A stretch of 64,000 nucleotides of DNA, from contig JAABTJ010000013.1 of NCBI GenBank assembly GCA_011389935.1, positions 21,315-85,314 of the forward strand. Direction: 5' to 3'. The notes under the pieces are model-generated. The model was given only the letters and a program-made list of their open reading frames with translations. It had not been told where the DNA came from and ran no database searches. Numbering within the stretch: position 1 is the stretch's first letter; each line of letters begins with the position of its first letter. Both the position numbers and the translations under genes were made by a program. Origin of the DNA: Desulfobacteraceae bacterium (GTDB taxonomy: Bacteria; Desulfobacterota; Desulfobacteria; Desulfobacterales; Desulfosalsimonadaceae). Shown here one piece after another: positions 18,429 through 26,570 of the stretch.

Positions 18429-18619
18429 GGTTTTTCCGGTTTTTTGCCGGGTGGGCATGCACAGGGGGCCGGTGTTTGCCCCAGGCAGACGCTGCAGCGG
18501 TTGTCCCCGCACATCTGGCAGGAAAAGCAGTCTTTGCATGCATGCTTCTTTTTTGCGGCATCGCCGGCTTCCGGCACGTAGAGCATGCCTTTGAGCCCGG
18601 GCATCTTGATAAACGGCAT
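18425..18619 (-). CDS. Small cysteine-rich protein
   Basis: 64 aa. The central segment HACKDCFSCQMCGDNRC followed by SVC gives a C-x2-C-x2-C-x2-C-x4-C-x2-C array, with more cysteines in the PCACPP tail. This is enough to bind zinc or an iron-sulfur cluster. The ATG at 18619 follows GGGAGAAA; the open frame extends further upstream to 18721 but without a better signal. It ends in an ATGA overlap with the SRPBCC-epimerase gene, so the two are translationally coupled. I do not recognise the family. Confidence 0.7.
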   Translation of the reverse strand: MPFIKMPGLKGMLYVPEAGDAAKKKHACKDCFSCQMCGDNRCSVCLGQTPAPCACPPGKKPEKP

Positions 18620-18908
18620 TGCTTTCTCCCGGATGATCCATATTGATGCGTTTGAAAATCGGGTTGTTCCGCTGTTCATTTTTTCTGCATAGTCGGACAA
18701 CACCAGTATATAACTTTTCAAAAGTGATATTTCAATTGCTGTTTATGGGCGTTTTTTTGCCGAAGATTCCGAAGCCATGAAAGAAAGATGGGCAAGGCGG
18801 GAGTTTGCCATTTAATTTTTTGCGGATATCTGGTAAGGGAAGGATTGTTTTTACTGGATAATACATGGTTGTTGATGTGGATGATAATGCACTTTCAGCG
18901 AGGAAAAA

Positions 18909-20198
18909 ATGGCTGGCAAAACTATTGCGGAAAAAATTTTCGACGCGCATCACGCGGATAACCCGGCAGGCGATATTCACGTGATTTCCCTGGACGCGGT
19001 ATTCTGCCATGAAATCACCACACCCGTGGCCATAAACGACTTGGCGGCCAAGGGGAAGGACCGGGTTTTTGATTCCGATAAAATCATGGCGGTCATCGAT
19101 CATGTCACGCCCGCCAAGGACTCCAAGACAGCGCTTCAGGGGAAGATTTTACGGGAATGGGCCCGCAGGCACAATCTAAAAAACTTTTTCGACGTGGGCA
19201 GAAACGGGGTCTGCCATGCCCTTTTTCCGGAAAAAGGATTTGTGCGGCCGGGGTATACCATCATCATGGGGGATTCCCATACATGCACCCACGGTGCATT
19301 CGGCGCGTTTGCCGCAGGCGTCGGCACCACGGATCTGGCCGTAGGGATATTGAAAGGCGTTTGCGCGTTTCGCTATCCCAAATCGATGAAAATCATCATC
19401 AATGGGGATTTGCCCGATGGCGTCTTTGCCAAGGACCTGATCCTTCATATCATCGGAAAAATCGGGGTTAACGGTGCCACAGACCGGGTGATCGAGTTTG
19501 CCGGGCCTGTGGTTGAAAAAATGAGCATGGAATCGCGGATGACCCTTTGCAACATGGCGGTCGAGGCCGGCGCAACATCCGGCATCTGCTATCCGGATGA
19601 AACCACGGTGGAGTACCTGTGGCGGTTTATCAGCGATCAATATCCGTCCAAAGAAGATGCGCTTGCCGATTACCGGTCCTGGCTCCCGGATCCGGATGCC
19701 GAATACGACAAGATCATTGAAATCGACGCATCCGCACTTGCCCCTTTGGTCACCTTCGGGTACAGGCCGGATAATGTGAAACCGGTGTCTGAAATGGAAG
19801 GAACCCCCGTGGACCAGGTCTACATCGGTTCATGCACCAATGGCCGCATGGAAGACCTCCGTGCGGCGGCCGGGGTGTTGATGGGGAAACGGATCAGCGA
19901 TTCCGTGAGGGGCGTCGTATCCCCGGCCACGCCCGGCATATTCAATCAGGCCATGGAAGAAGGTATTCTCAAAACATTCATGGATGCCGGTTTCTGCGTG
20001 ACCAATCCGACCTGCGGCGCCTGCCTGGGGATGAGCTGCGGCGTTATTGCCGAGGGAGAGGTCTGCGCGTCCACGACCAACCGGAATTTCAACGGTCGCA
20101 TGGGCAAAGGGGGAATGGTGCATCTTATGAGCCCGGCAACAGCAGCGGCAACCGCCCTTGCCGGCTGTATAACCAATTCCAACCTGTACAAAGGATAA
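18909..20198 (+). CDS. leuC: 3-Isopropylmalate dehydratase-type large subunit
   Basis: 429 aa, the shorter bacterial/archaeal LeuC2-like form. It binds a [4Fe-4S] cluster through GSCTNGR and CGACLGMSC, and shows GDSHTCTHGAFGAFAAGVGTT and ATPGIF typical of aconitase-superfamily isomerases. With LeuD it should interconvert hydroxy-di/tricarboxylic acids, most often 2- and 3-isopropylmalate. leuA and leuB are not in the window, so homoaconitase or dimethylmalate dehydratase activity cannot be excluded. The ATG follows GAGGAAAA. Confidence 0.9.
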   Translation: MAGKTIAEKIFDAHHADNPAGDIHVISLDAVFCHEITTPVAINDLAAKGKDRVFDSDKIMAVIDHVTPAKDSKTALQGKILREWARRHNLKNFFDVGRNGVCHALFPEKGFVRPGYTIIMGDSHTCTHGAFGAFAAGVGTTDLAVGILKGVCAFRYPKSMKIIINGDLPDGVFAKDLILHIIGKIGVNGATDRVIEFAGPVVEKMSMESRMTLCNMAVEAGATSGICYPDETTVEYLWRFISDQYPSKEDALADYRSWLPDPDAEYDKIIEIDASALAPLVTFGYRPDNVKPVSEMEGTPVDQVYIGSCTNGRMEDLRAAAGVLMGKRISDSVRGVVSPATPGIFNQAMEEGILKTFMDAGFCVTNPTCGACLGMSCGVIAEGEVCASTTNRNFNGRMGKGGMVHLMSPATAAATALAGCITNSNLYKG

Positions 20199-20214
20199 AG
20201 CGAGGGGTTTGATC

Positions 20215-20739
20215 ATGAATCATTTCAGCGGCAGCGTCTTGTTTCTGGATAGAAGCGACATTAACACGGACGAAATCATCCCGGCGAAGTACCTGACCGA
20301 AATAAGCAAAGAAGCGCTCAAGCCGTACCTGCTCGAGGATCTTGCCCTTGAGGGGTTTGATCCGGCACACGATATCGCAAACCGCCGGGTGATTGTCACC
20401 CGGGCCAACTTCGGTTGCGGCTCTTCCCGGGAGCACGCCCCCTGGGCGCTTGAGGTAAACGATATTCGAATGGTCATCGCCGAAAGCTTTGCCCGGATTT
20501 TTCGCCAGAACATGTTTAATTGCGGAATGCTGGCCATTGAGCTGCCTTCCGAAGAGATCGACCGGATCCTTGATGAATTTGCCGGAAAGAAAGCTACCAT
20601 CGAGGCGGACCTGGAAAAAGGCGTTTTGCACGTTTCCTCTGAAGGCAAAACGGCTGAAATCGGATTTTCCATCTCGGACTTCGACCGGGCGCTGGTCAAG
20701 GCCGGGGGGTGGCTGGAATTTGCGGATGAGAAGTATTGA
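20215..20739 (+). CDS. leuD: 3-Isopropylmalate dehydratase-type small subunit
   Basis: 174 aa. It forms the swivel domain that completes the active site with LeuC; GCGSSREHAPWAL is the substrate-binding loop of the family. The specificity loop reads AKYLTE, where canonical isopropylmalate enzymes usually have YLRT, so the exact substrate is uncertain. It begins 16 bp after leuC with GAGGGG before ATG 20215. Its TGA stop lies inside the first bases of a 154-bp palindromic repeat. Confidence 0.9.
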   Translation: MNHFSGSVLFLDRSDINTDEIIPAKYLTEISKEALKPYLLEDLALEGFDPAHDIANRRVIVTRANFGCGSSREHAPWALEVNDIRMVIAESFARIFRQNMFNCGMLAIELPSEEIDRILDEFAGKKATIEADLEKGVLHVSSEGKTAEIGFSISDFDRALVKAGGWLEFADEKY

Positions 20740-20890
20740 TGGCACCGTAAAAAGTCCAATATCTGCGTTACGCGTGATTTCTCAGAATTTTACGTACGGC
20801 TAAGTACGCTGCATTCTTCGAAATCACGCAAGCCTTGATCTTGAACTTTTTACGGAGCCATCTGAAAATCGACTTTTTTCGAGTCCATCA
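20737..20890. repeat. 154-bp nested palindromic element, copy 1
   Basis: The ends are imperfect terminal inverted repeats beginning TGATGG and ending CCATCA. Inside them CCGTAAAAAGT (20745-20755) pairs with ACTTTTTACGG (20845-20855), and GCGTGATTTC (20772-20781) pairs with GAAATCACGC (20820-20829), around a conserved centre with TACGTACGGCTAAGTACG. No protein is encoded. It resembles a MITE or a large REP-type element. Copy 2 is at 39345 and a deleted copy at 29921. Confidence 0.8.
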
Positions 20891-20997
20891 GTATTGACAA
20901 CCAAGCCGGGTAGAAAAAGCCAAAATGAATTGTGGGGGCAATATTTCACATGCCCCCACGCTTGATAGTGGTTGTAACGCGTTAGCCGGCCCGGCTG

Positions 20998-21408
20998 TCA
21001 GGACCGGATTTCGATTTTCCTCGGTTTTGCCTTTTCTGCCTTCGGCAGCACGAGTTTCAAAACCCCCTCAGAAAGATGTGCATCGATCTTTTCCTGGTCG
21101 ATCAGCTCGGGGATCGTAAACTGCCTGAAATACCTTCCCACCTCGTATTCTACAAGCAAATCCTCTTCCTCTCCCTGTTCCAACGGTTCGATTTCTCCGG
21201 CGATGGTGAGCGTGTTTTCCCGGAGATCAATATCAACATTGTCCGATTTTACGCCCGGCATATCCGCCAGGAGGTTGATCTCATTTTCGGTTTCGAATAT
21301 ATCGACAGGCGGAATAAACACCGGACCGGATCGGGTATGCTCCGTTGCGCCGGAGACCTCCTGCTTCTTTCCGACCTGGATTTCTTTGCCTTCGTCATGG
21401 TGTGTCAT
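20998..21408 (-). CDS. Hsp20/alpha-crystallin small heat-shock protein
   Basis: 136 aa. The alpha-crystallin domain spans about residues 35-130 (PPVDIFETENEINLLADMPG through GVLKLVLPK), followed by a short basic tail. Such proteins hold unfolding proteins in a refoldable state. The ATG at 21408 is preceded by AAAGGAGGG, better than the upstream in-frame start at 21438. It is the second gene of a two-gene hsp20 operon, 39 bp after its partner. Confidence 0.93.
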   Translation of the reverse strand: MTHHDEGKEIQVGKKQEVSGATEHTRSGPVFIPPVDIFETENEINLLADMPGVKSDNVDIDLRENTLTIAGEIEPLEQGEEEDLLVEYEVGRYFRQFTIPELIDQEKIDAHLSEGVLKLVLPKAEKAKPRKIEIRS

Positions 21409-21447
21409 TTGCCAAGCCCTCCTTTCGATATTGTTCACCCGAGATGT

Positions 21448-21903
21448 TTATTTTATGTCAATTTTTCTGGGTTTCGCCGCTTCGGCCTTGGGAATTGTCA
21501 CTTGAAGAATGCCGTTTTTCAGTGTGGCCGAAATCTTGTCCCGATCAATTTCCCCGGGAAGGGCGATGGCGCGGGAAAAACGTCCGCCTTCCCGCTCTCT
21601 TCGATGGTATTTCGCCGAACGGTCAACGGCGATGCGGCGTTCTCCGCTGATGGTAATATTGCGTCCCATGGTTTGAATCTCCAGTTCTTCGCCCGCCACA
21701 CCCGGCAATTCGGCACGCAGGACATATGCTTCCGGTGTTTCTGTCAGGTTTACCAGGGGAAAAACGCCCGCAGTTCCGCCGGCGATTGCGGAAGGGTCCA
21801 CCTGCTGAAATACTTGATCCAGGTGCCGCCGCATACGGTCAAGCTCTTCAAAGTGCGTTCTCAAGCCATATGTTGGAAAATTCAGCAATCCTCTTGTGAA
21901 CAT
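21448..21903 (-). CDS. Hsp20/alpha-crystallin small heat-shock protein
   Basis: 151 aa. It has an N-terminal helix-rich arm (FEELDRMRRHLDQVF), an alpha-crystallin domain from about residue 48 (FPLVNLTETPEAYVLRAELPG) ending with NGILQVTIPK, and a KPRKIDIK tail. The ATG at 21903 follows AAAGGAGGG. It is the first gene of the pair. The two proteins differ mainly in the N-terminal arm, which suggests hetero-oligomers or separate clients. Confidence 0.95.
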   Translation of the reverse strand: MFTRGLLNFPTYGLRTHFEELDRMRRHLDQVFQQVDPSAIAGGTAGVFPLVNLTETPEAYVLRAELPGVAGEELEIQTMGRNITISGERRIAVDRSAKYHRREREGGRFSRAIALPGEIDRDKISATLKNGILQVTIPKAEAAKPRKIDIK

Positions 21904-22267
21904 GTGACAGCCCTCCTTTGTTATCGTTTTTGACGCCTTCCAGGACTTTTTCTTTCTCTATTCCAGATTGGACGAAACAAAACGTTTTTTTGTAGCCTTT
22001 TTTGTGTTAATATTATGTTATATCAGTAATTTGAAGCAAAATTAATATAAGCATCAAGTATTGCGTGTCAAGATTGTTGAATGTAATTTTTTTTTTAAAT
22101 CTCCTTTACAATAGTTTACGTTTACGTTATTTTTCCCGAAAACAGTCGTAATCATAGCAAACAGCGTCTTTTCCCATCTACAGGATACCGTGAAGAAATC
22201 AGCAACGATCGCTGAATGCGATATCCTGTGATGACGATTATTCAGATGGATTTCGGGGAGGTGGGCA
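21904..22267. other. AT-rich divergent promoter region
   Basis: About 360 bp between the hsp20 pair and the acyl-CoA dehydrogenase gene. It is clearly richer in A and T than its neighbours and holds the minus-strand promoter at 22044-22071. No CIRCE-type heat-shock operator was seen. No gene was found. Confidence 0.5.
22044..22071 (-). promoter_or_regulatory. Sigma-70-type promoter for the hsp20 operon
   Basis: Reading leftward, TTGACA (22071-22066) and TATATT (22049-22044) are separated by 16 bases. Transcription would start near 22037 and leave a leader of roughly 130 bases before the ATG at 21903. Confidence 0.55.
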
Positions 22268-23416
22268 TTGGATTTTGACTTGAATACAGAGCAGGAAATG
22301 ATTCGGAAGGAAGTCCGGAAGTTTGCCGAAAAGGAGGTCGCCCCCGTTGCCATGGCGTTGGACGAGCAGGAGGCGTTTTCCCCTGAGTTGACCAAAAAAA
22401 TGGGGGATATCGGTCTGTTCGGCATGTTTGTTCCGGAAGAATACGGCGGCCAGGAACTCGATTATATTTCCTACATTATTGCCGTGGAAGAAATTGCGCG
22501 TGTCGACGGGTCCCAGGCGGCAACCATTGCTGCTGGAAATTCCCTGGGCATCGGACCGATCAACTATTTCGGCACAAAACGTCAAAAGGAAAAATACCTC
22601 CCGACGCTCTGCACCGGGAAAGGATTGTGGGGATTCGGATTGACCGAGCCCACGGCCGGATCGGATGCGGGGGCCTCAAAAACGGCTGCGATCCAGGACG
22701 GCAAGGAATGGGTGTTAAACGGTTCAAAGATATTTATCACCAATGCCGCCTGCGAGCTTTCCATGGGCGTGACGGTTCAGGCCATTACCGGGCACAAGGA
22801 AAACGGAAGACCGGAATATACCTGTTTTCTGGTGGAACAGGGAACGCCCGGGTACAAAGCCCTTCCCATGCACGGGAAAATGATGTGGCGCGCATCGAAT
22901 ACCGCCGAACTGTATTTTGACGATGTGCGCATACCCGAAGAAAATGTTCTTGGAAAACCGGGGGAAGGGTTTCACCAGATGCTCTCGACCCTGGACGGTG
23001 GACGCCTTTCCATTGCTGCCATGGGGCTTGGCGGCGCGCAGGGGGCGTATGAGGCGGCCCTGAAGTATGCAAAAGAGCGGGTTCAGTTCGGAAAGCCCAT
23101 ATCCCGGTTTCAGGCCATTGCCTTTAAGCTGGCGGATGCCGCCACCGAGCTTGAATGTGCTCGGAACCTGCTTTACAAGGCCTGCTGGCTTCGCAGCAAA
23201 AAACGGCCGTTTCAGAAGGAAGCCGCAATGGCAAAAGTTTACTGCTCCGAACTGATGGGGCGCATTGCCGACAATGCCGTTCAGATACACGGCGGTTACG
23301 GGTTGATGAAGGAATACAACGTGGAGCGTTTTTTTCGGGACCAGAAGCTGCTCGATATCGGGGAAGGCACATCTGAAATTCAGCGTCTGGTGATTTCCCG
23401 CTATATCGGCTGCTGA
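22268..23416 (+). CDS. Acyl-CoA dehydrogenase
   Basis: 382 aa flavoprotein that makes the alpha,beta double bond in an acyl-CoA. Conserved blocks include GFGLTEPTAGSDAGA, RVQFGKPI, IHGGYGLMKEYNVERFFRD and IGEGTSEIQRLVISR, with the likely catalytic base Glu366. That position suits short- and medium-chain enzymes; classical isovaleryl-CoA dehydrogenases have a small residue here, so the chain specificity is open. The start is TTG at 22268, supported by GGGGAGG ten bases upstream and by the conserved MDFDLNTEQ. It opens a leucine/isovalerate-type gene group. Confidence 0.93.
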   Translation: MDFDLNTEQEMIRKEVRKFAEKEVAPVAMALDEQEAFSPELTKKMGDIGLFGMFVPEEYGGQELDYISYIIAVEEIARVDGSQAATIAAGNSLGIGPINYFGTKRQKEKYLPTLCTGKGLWGFGLTEPTAGSDAGASKTAAIQDGKEWVLNGSKIFITNAACELSMGVTVQAITGHKENGRPEYTCFLVEQGTPGYKALPMHGKMMWRASNTAELYFDDVRIPEENVLGKPGEGFHQMLSTLDGGRLSIAAMGLGGAQGAYEAALKYAKERVQFGKPISRFQAIAFKLADAATELECARNLLYKACWLRSKKRPFQKEAAMAKVYCSELMGRIADNAVQIHGGYGLMKEYNVERFFRDQKLLDIGEGTSEIQRLVISRYIGC

Positions 23417-23496
23417 TTGGCATTTCCTTCTGCACGGTTCCATATTTTTTATAAATCCACTTGGTAATTCCAACGTTCCACACACAGGAGGGAGTA

Positions 23497-24285
23497 ATGG
23501 CGAATACCGAAAGCGTTCTTCTGTCTGAAACCCATGAACAGGTTGCCGTGTTGACGTTGAACCGGCCGGATGCCATGAACGCCGTCAATTTTGACATGCT
23601 CAATGCCATCAAGGCAGAAGTGGCGTCGATTCGGTTCAATCCGGATATCCGGGTCGTCATTATCACGGGGGCCGGGGAAAAGGCCTTCTGTGCGGGGGCG
23701 GACCTGAAAGAGCGCTCCACCATGCCGGAACTCCGTGTCCGGGAGTTCATTTATACCATTCGGCGCCTCTTTTCTGATATTGAATCCTTGAACAAACCGG
23801 TCATTGCGGCGGTAAACGGATTTGCATTGGGGGGGGGGACAGAGATGGCCCTGGCTTCGGATATCCGTATCGCCTCGATGAACGCCTCCATGGGATTGAC
23901 CGAAACACGCCTGGCCATCATTCCTGGCGCCGGCGGTACCCAGCGCCTGCCGCGGCTTATCGGCCGGGGCAAGGCAAAGGAGCTGATCTTTACGGGTCGG
24001 CGGGTGGACGCCAGAGAGGCGCTGGATATCGGGCTTGTCAACCAGATCTGTGAGCCGAATCTGCTGATGGACGAGGCCATGAAGATGGCACGGATGATAT
24101 GCGAGGGTGGCCCCATCGCTATCGGTCAGGCCAAGTACGCCATTGACGCCGGTCTTGAAACCGATTTGAACACCGGGCTGGCCATTGAATCGAACGCCTA
24201 CTGGATCACCATTCCGACGAAAGACCGAATGGAAGGCATCTCCGCATTTCTGGAAAAACGAAAACCGGTGTATGAAGGAAAATAG
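23497..24285 (+). CDS. liuC: 3-Methylglutaconyl-CoA hydratase-like enoyl-CoA hydratase (AUH type)
   Basis: 262 aa crotonase-fold enzyme. It shows the oxyanion-hole motif FCAGADLKER, ALGGGTEMALASDIRIAS, and the catalytic segment MGLTETRLAIIPGAGGTQRL. The C-terminal TIPTKDRMEGISAFLEKR closely matches AUH/LiuC proteins, which hydrate 3-methylglutaconyl-CoA to HMG-CoA. The ATG at 23497 follows GGAGGGAG. Its position between acyl-CoA dehydrogenase and carboxyltransferase fits leucine degradation. Other short-chain enoyl-CoA substrates are possible. Confidence 0.87.
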   Translation: MANTESVLLSETHEQVAVLTLNRPDAMNAVNFDMLNAIKAEVASIRFNPDIRVVIITGAGEKAFCAGADLKERSTMPELRVREFIYTIRRLFSDIESLNKPVIAAVNGFALGGGTEMALASDIRIASMNASMGLTETRLAIIPGAGGTQRLPRLIGRGKAKELIFTGRRVDAREALDIGLVNQICEPNLLMDEAMKMARMICEGGPIAIGQAKYAIDAGLETDLNTGLAIESNAYWITIPTKDRMEGISAFLEKRKPVYEGK

Positions 24286-24371
24286 CAACTCTATTTTTGG
24301 TTGGATGAAAGTTTTCAGATATTGGATTTTTCAAAGGCCATTACTATTAGAGCATACAGGGGAGCGCATTG

Positions 24372-25961
24372 ATGAGCGAAAACAGGCAGCACTGGTTACG
24401 CGAGGAAGCCAGGCTCGATGAACGGGTCGCTGAAGCGACCATGCCCGGAGGGCAGAAAGCCATCGACCGGCTGGCAAAGCAGGGGAAAAAGCCGGTCCGG
24501 GAGTTGATTGAACGCCTTATTGATCCGGGCACGGAATTTTTTGAGCTTTCCCGTATCGCCGGTTTCGGGATGAATTATCCCGGCGTGGAGGATGTCCCCT
24601 GCGCCGGCGTCGTCACCGGCCTTGGCAAGATTTACGGCAACTGGACCATGATTATTGCAAACGATTCCCGCGTCAAGGCGGGCACCTATTTTCCCATAAC
24701 CCTGAAAAAACATATACGGGCACAGGCCATTGCCGAGGAAAACGGCCTTAACTGCGTCTATATCGCCGATTCCGGCGGGGCTTTCCTGCCGATGCAGGTG
24801 GAAGTGTTTCCCGATGACGGACACTTTGGATCGATGTTTTACAACATGGCCCGCATGTCCGCCAAGGGGTTGAAACAGGTCACCATGAGCACCGGCGGCA
24901 ATACCGCAGGGGGTGCGTATATCGTGTTCATGGCCTGCGAGTCGGTCATGATCGATAAAATGTCCTACTCGTTTCTTGGCGGCCCCCCCCTGGTAAAAAT
25001 GGCCACCGGCGAGGAAATTTCCGCGGAAGATCTGGGCGGGGCAAGGGTGCACACCCATGTTTCCGGCGGAGCCGACCATTTCTGCAAAGACCAGGACCAG
25101 GCCATCGACCGGGTCAAAGAGATATTGTCCCTGGCCCCATTGCAGAATATTCACTTGCACCGGTATGAAGAGCGCCCCCCGGCACATCCTGTTGAACGGT
25201 TGTACGACATCCTTCCGACGACCGGTTCCCAGGCCATCGACGCCCATGCCATTATAGAGGCGATCGCTGATGACAGCGTTTTTTCCGAATACAAGAAACA
25301 TTATGCGCCCGGGCGAGGCGATAATCTGGTTACCGGCAGAATCCGCCTGAAAGGGTATCCTGCGGGAATCATTGCCTCCAACAAGATCGGTGTGATCTTC
25401 GAAGAAGCCGCGCGCAAGGCAGCGGAATGGATCGTTCGCTGCAGCCATGAAAAAATCCCCATTATATTTCTCCAGGGGTCGCCCGGATACATGGTCGGCT
25501 CCGACGCGGAGCACAACGGCATCGGCAAATACGGTGCGGACATGGTCCGTGCGGTTTCCTGCGCACAGGTACCCCGAATCCAGCTCGTTATCGGGCAGGA
25601 CAACGGTGCTGCCAACTACGGCATGTGTGGCAGGGCGTACAGGCCGAAGTTTCTGTTTCACACCATGCGGAGCCGGACCTCGGTCATGAGCGGCCGGAGC
25701 GCCGGGGGCGTACTGCTCTCCATCGAGGATCGGAAGCGGGAAGCTTCGGGCGAGCCCATGACCGATGAGGAGCGAAGCCGCTTTTACGAAAAAATGGTGG
25801 AAAAATACGACGGCGAAGCGCATCCGTTCTACTGCGGCGCCAGGCTGCTGAGCGATCGGGTGCTGAAATTTTCAGAGATTCGCGATTGGCTGGCAATGGC
25901 ACTGGAAGTAAGCCATATCCGGCCGGTCGGGGATCCGTCGTTTGGTAATTTCAGATTTTAA
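24372..25961 (+). CDS. liuB: Biotin-dependent acyl-CoA carboxyltransferase subunit (methylcrotonyl-CoA carboxylase beta-like)
   Basis: 529 aa. Two carboxyltransferase lobes are visible: the N-terminal acyl-CoA half with YIADSGGAFLPMQ and STGGNTAGGAYI, and the C-terminal biotin half with GRIRLKGYPAGIIASNKIG, FLQGSPGYMVGSDAEHNG and MSGRSAGGVLL. In the leucine pathway it would carboxylate 3-methylcrotonyl-CoA using carboxybiotin. The biotin carboxylase/carrier (alpha) subunit is not in the window. ATG 24372 is preceded by GGGGAGCG. Glutaconyl-CoA decarboxylase-type or other substrates cannot be excluded from sequence. Confidence 0.88.
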   Translation: MSENRQHWLREEARLDERVAEATMPGGQKAIDRLAKQGKKPVRELIERLIDPGTEFFELSRIAGFGMNYPGVEDVPCAGVVTGLGKIYGNWTMIIANDSRVKAGTYFPITLKKHIRAQAIAEENGLNCVYIADSGGAFLPMQVEVFPDDGHFGSMFYNMARMSAKGLKQVTMSTGGNTAGGAYIVFMACESVMIDKMSYSFLGGPPLVKMATGEEISAEDLGGARVHTHVSGGADHFCKDQDQAIDRVKEILSLAPLQNIHLHRYEERPPAHPVERLYDILPTTGSQAIDAHAIIEAIADDSVFSEYKKHYAPGRGDNLVTGRIRLKGYPAGIIASNKIGVIFEEAARKAAEWIVRCSHEKIPIIFLQGSPGYMVGSDAEHNGIGKYGADMVRAVSCAQVPRIQLVIGQDNGAANYGMCGRAYRPKFLFHTMRSRTSVMSGRSAGGVLLSIEDRKREASGEPMTDEERSRFYEKMVEKYDGEAHPFYCGARLLSDRVLKFSEIRDWLAMALEVSHIRPVGDPSFGNFRF

Positions 25962-25990
25962 AGATAAAAGGGAAAAGATTGAATTTCACG

Positions 25991-26180
25991 GATGGCTGTG
26001 GATGCTCCCTTTGGCAACTGTGAGGGCTTGGTGATATCTCTATGGCTTGTTTCGCAACATCCTGGAAACTCGCCCCGCCGATGGCGGGACTCAGACAATC
26101 CAGGAGGTTTTGCTGCACTTCGCCAAGAGCTATCAACCAAGCCTTCCCAATGTTGCCTTCCGGCAGCATCTATAGCCATC
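25991..26180 (+). repeat. Long imperfect hairpin element, copy 1
   Basis: Almost the whole 190 bp can fold on itself: GATGGCT (25991-25997) with AGCCATC (26174-26180), GATGCT (26001-26006) with AGCATC (26165-26170), GGCAAC (26013-26018) with GTTGCC (26152-26157), GGCTTGG-TGATA (26025-26036) with TATCA-CCAAGCC (26131-26143), TCCTGGA with TCCAGGA (26060-26105), and the tip CCCGCC-GAT-GGCGGG (26074-26088). Unpaired segments are shared with copy 2. Confidence 0.75.
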
Positions 26181-26279
26181 AATCAAATTTTTAATTACAG
26201 AATAACCGTTTAAAATGGCTTAGCGGAAAAATCATACATAAGGGAAACTGCCTTTGGTTGTGAAGTTATCAAATGGTAA

Positions 26280-26482
26280 AATTTCATAAAGACGGCGGCG
26301 GTATTGCCCGGAGCAACATTGGGAGGGCCTGGCGGCAGCTCTTGGCGAAGATAAGCCAGTCGTCCTGAATTGTTTGCGCCCCGATAGGGGCGAGTTTTCA
26401 GGACGCGGCGTATCGAGCCATAGAGATGCCCCATGGGCCTCACAGTTGCTACGGGCAATACCGACAGCCGGCGTTTGAAATT
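26280..26482 (-). repeat. Long imperfect hairpin element, copy 2 (inverted)
   Basis: Homologous to copy 1 but reversed. Arms: AATTTCA (26280-26286) with TGAAATT (26476-26482); CGGTATTGCCCG (26299-26310) with CGGGCAATACCG (26452-26463); GCAAC (26313-26317) with GTTGC (26445-26449); CGTCCTGAA (26361-26369) with TTCAGGACG (26397-26405); tip CGCCCC-GATA-GGGGCG (26377-26392). Several stems differ in sequence from copy 1 yet still pair, while loop stretches such as AACTCGCCCC and TCTCTATGGCT are conserved. Confidence 0.75.
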
Positions 26483-26570
26483 GTAACCTTTTTTTCTTCT
26501 TCGAAGAAATTTGATGCGCTCGTAATTATTTACAGCATATAATAACCATTTACCGTTTCAGGAGGAATGA

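Larger units (their letters stand above)
25962..26570. other. Non-coding gap holding two inverted hairpin elements
   Basis: About 600 bp between carboxyltransferase and the HMG-CoA-lyase-like gene. No gene was found. Almost two thirds of it consists of two related 190-203 bp hairpin elements in opposite orientation, listed separately. The ribosome binding site AGGAGG precedes 26571. Confidence 0.7.

Noticed and set aside
21904..22043. CIRCE heat-shock operator before the hsp20 pair
   Set aside because: No TTAGCACTC-N9-GAGTGCTAA sequence or close variant was seen; only a sigma-70-type promoter.
24396..25823. 475-codon minus-strand frame in the carboxyltransferase gene
   Set aside because: The overlapping plus-strand frame has all carboxyltransferase motifs and a ribosome site.
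25991..26482. Integron attC sites or a group II intron as an explanation for the hairpin pair
   Set aside because: The ends lack the RYYYAAC/GTTRRRY core pattern, and there is no integrase, reverse transcriptase or intron domain V-like motif nearby.
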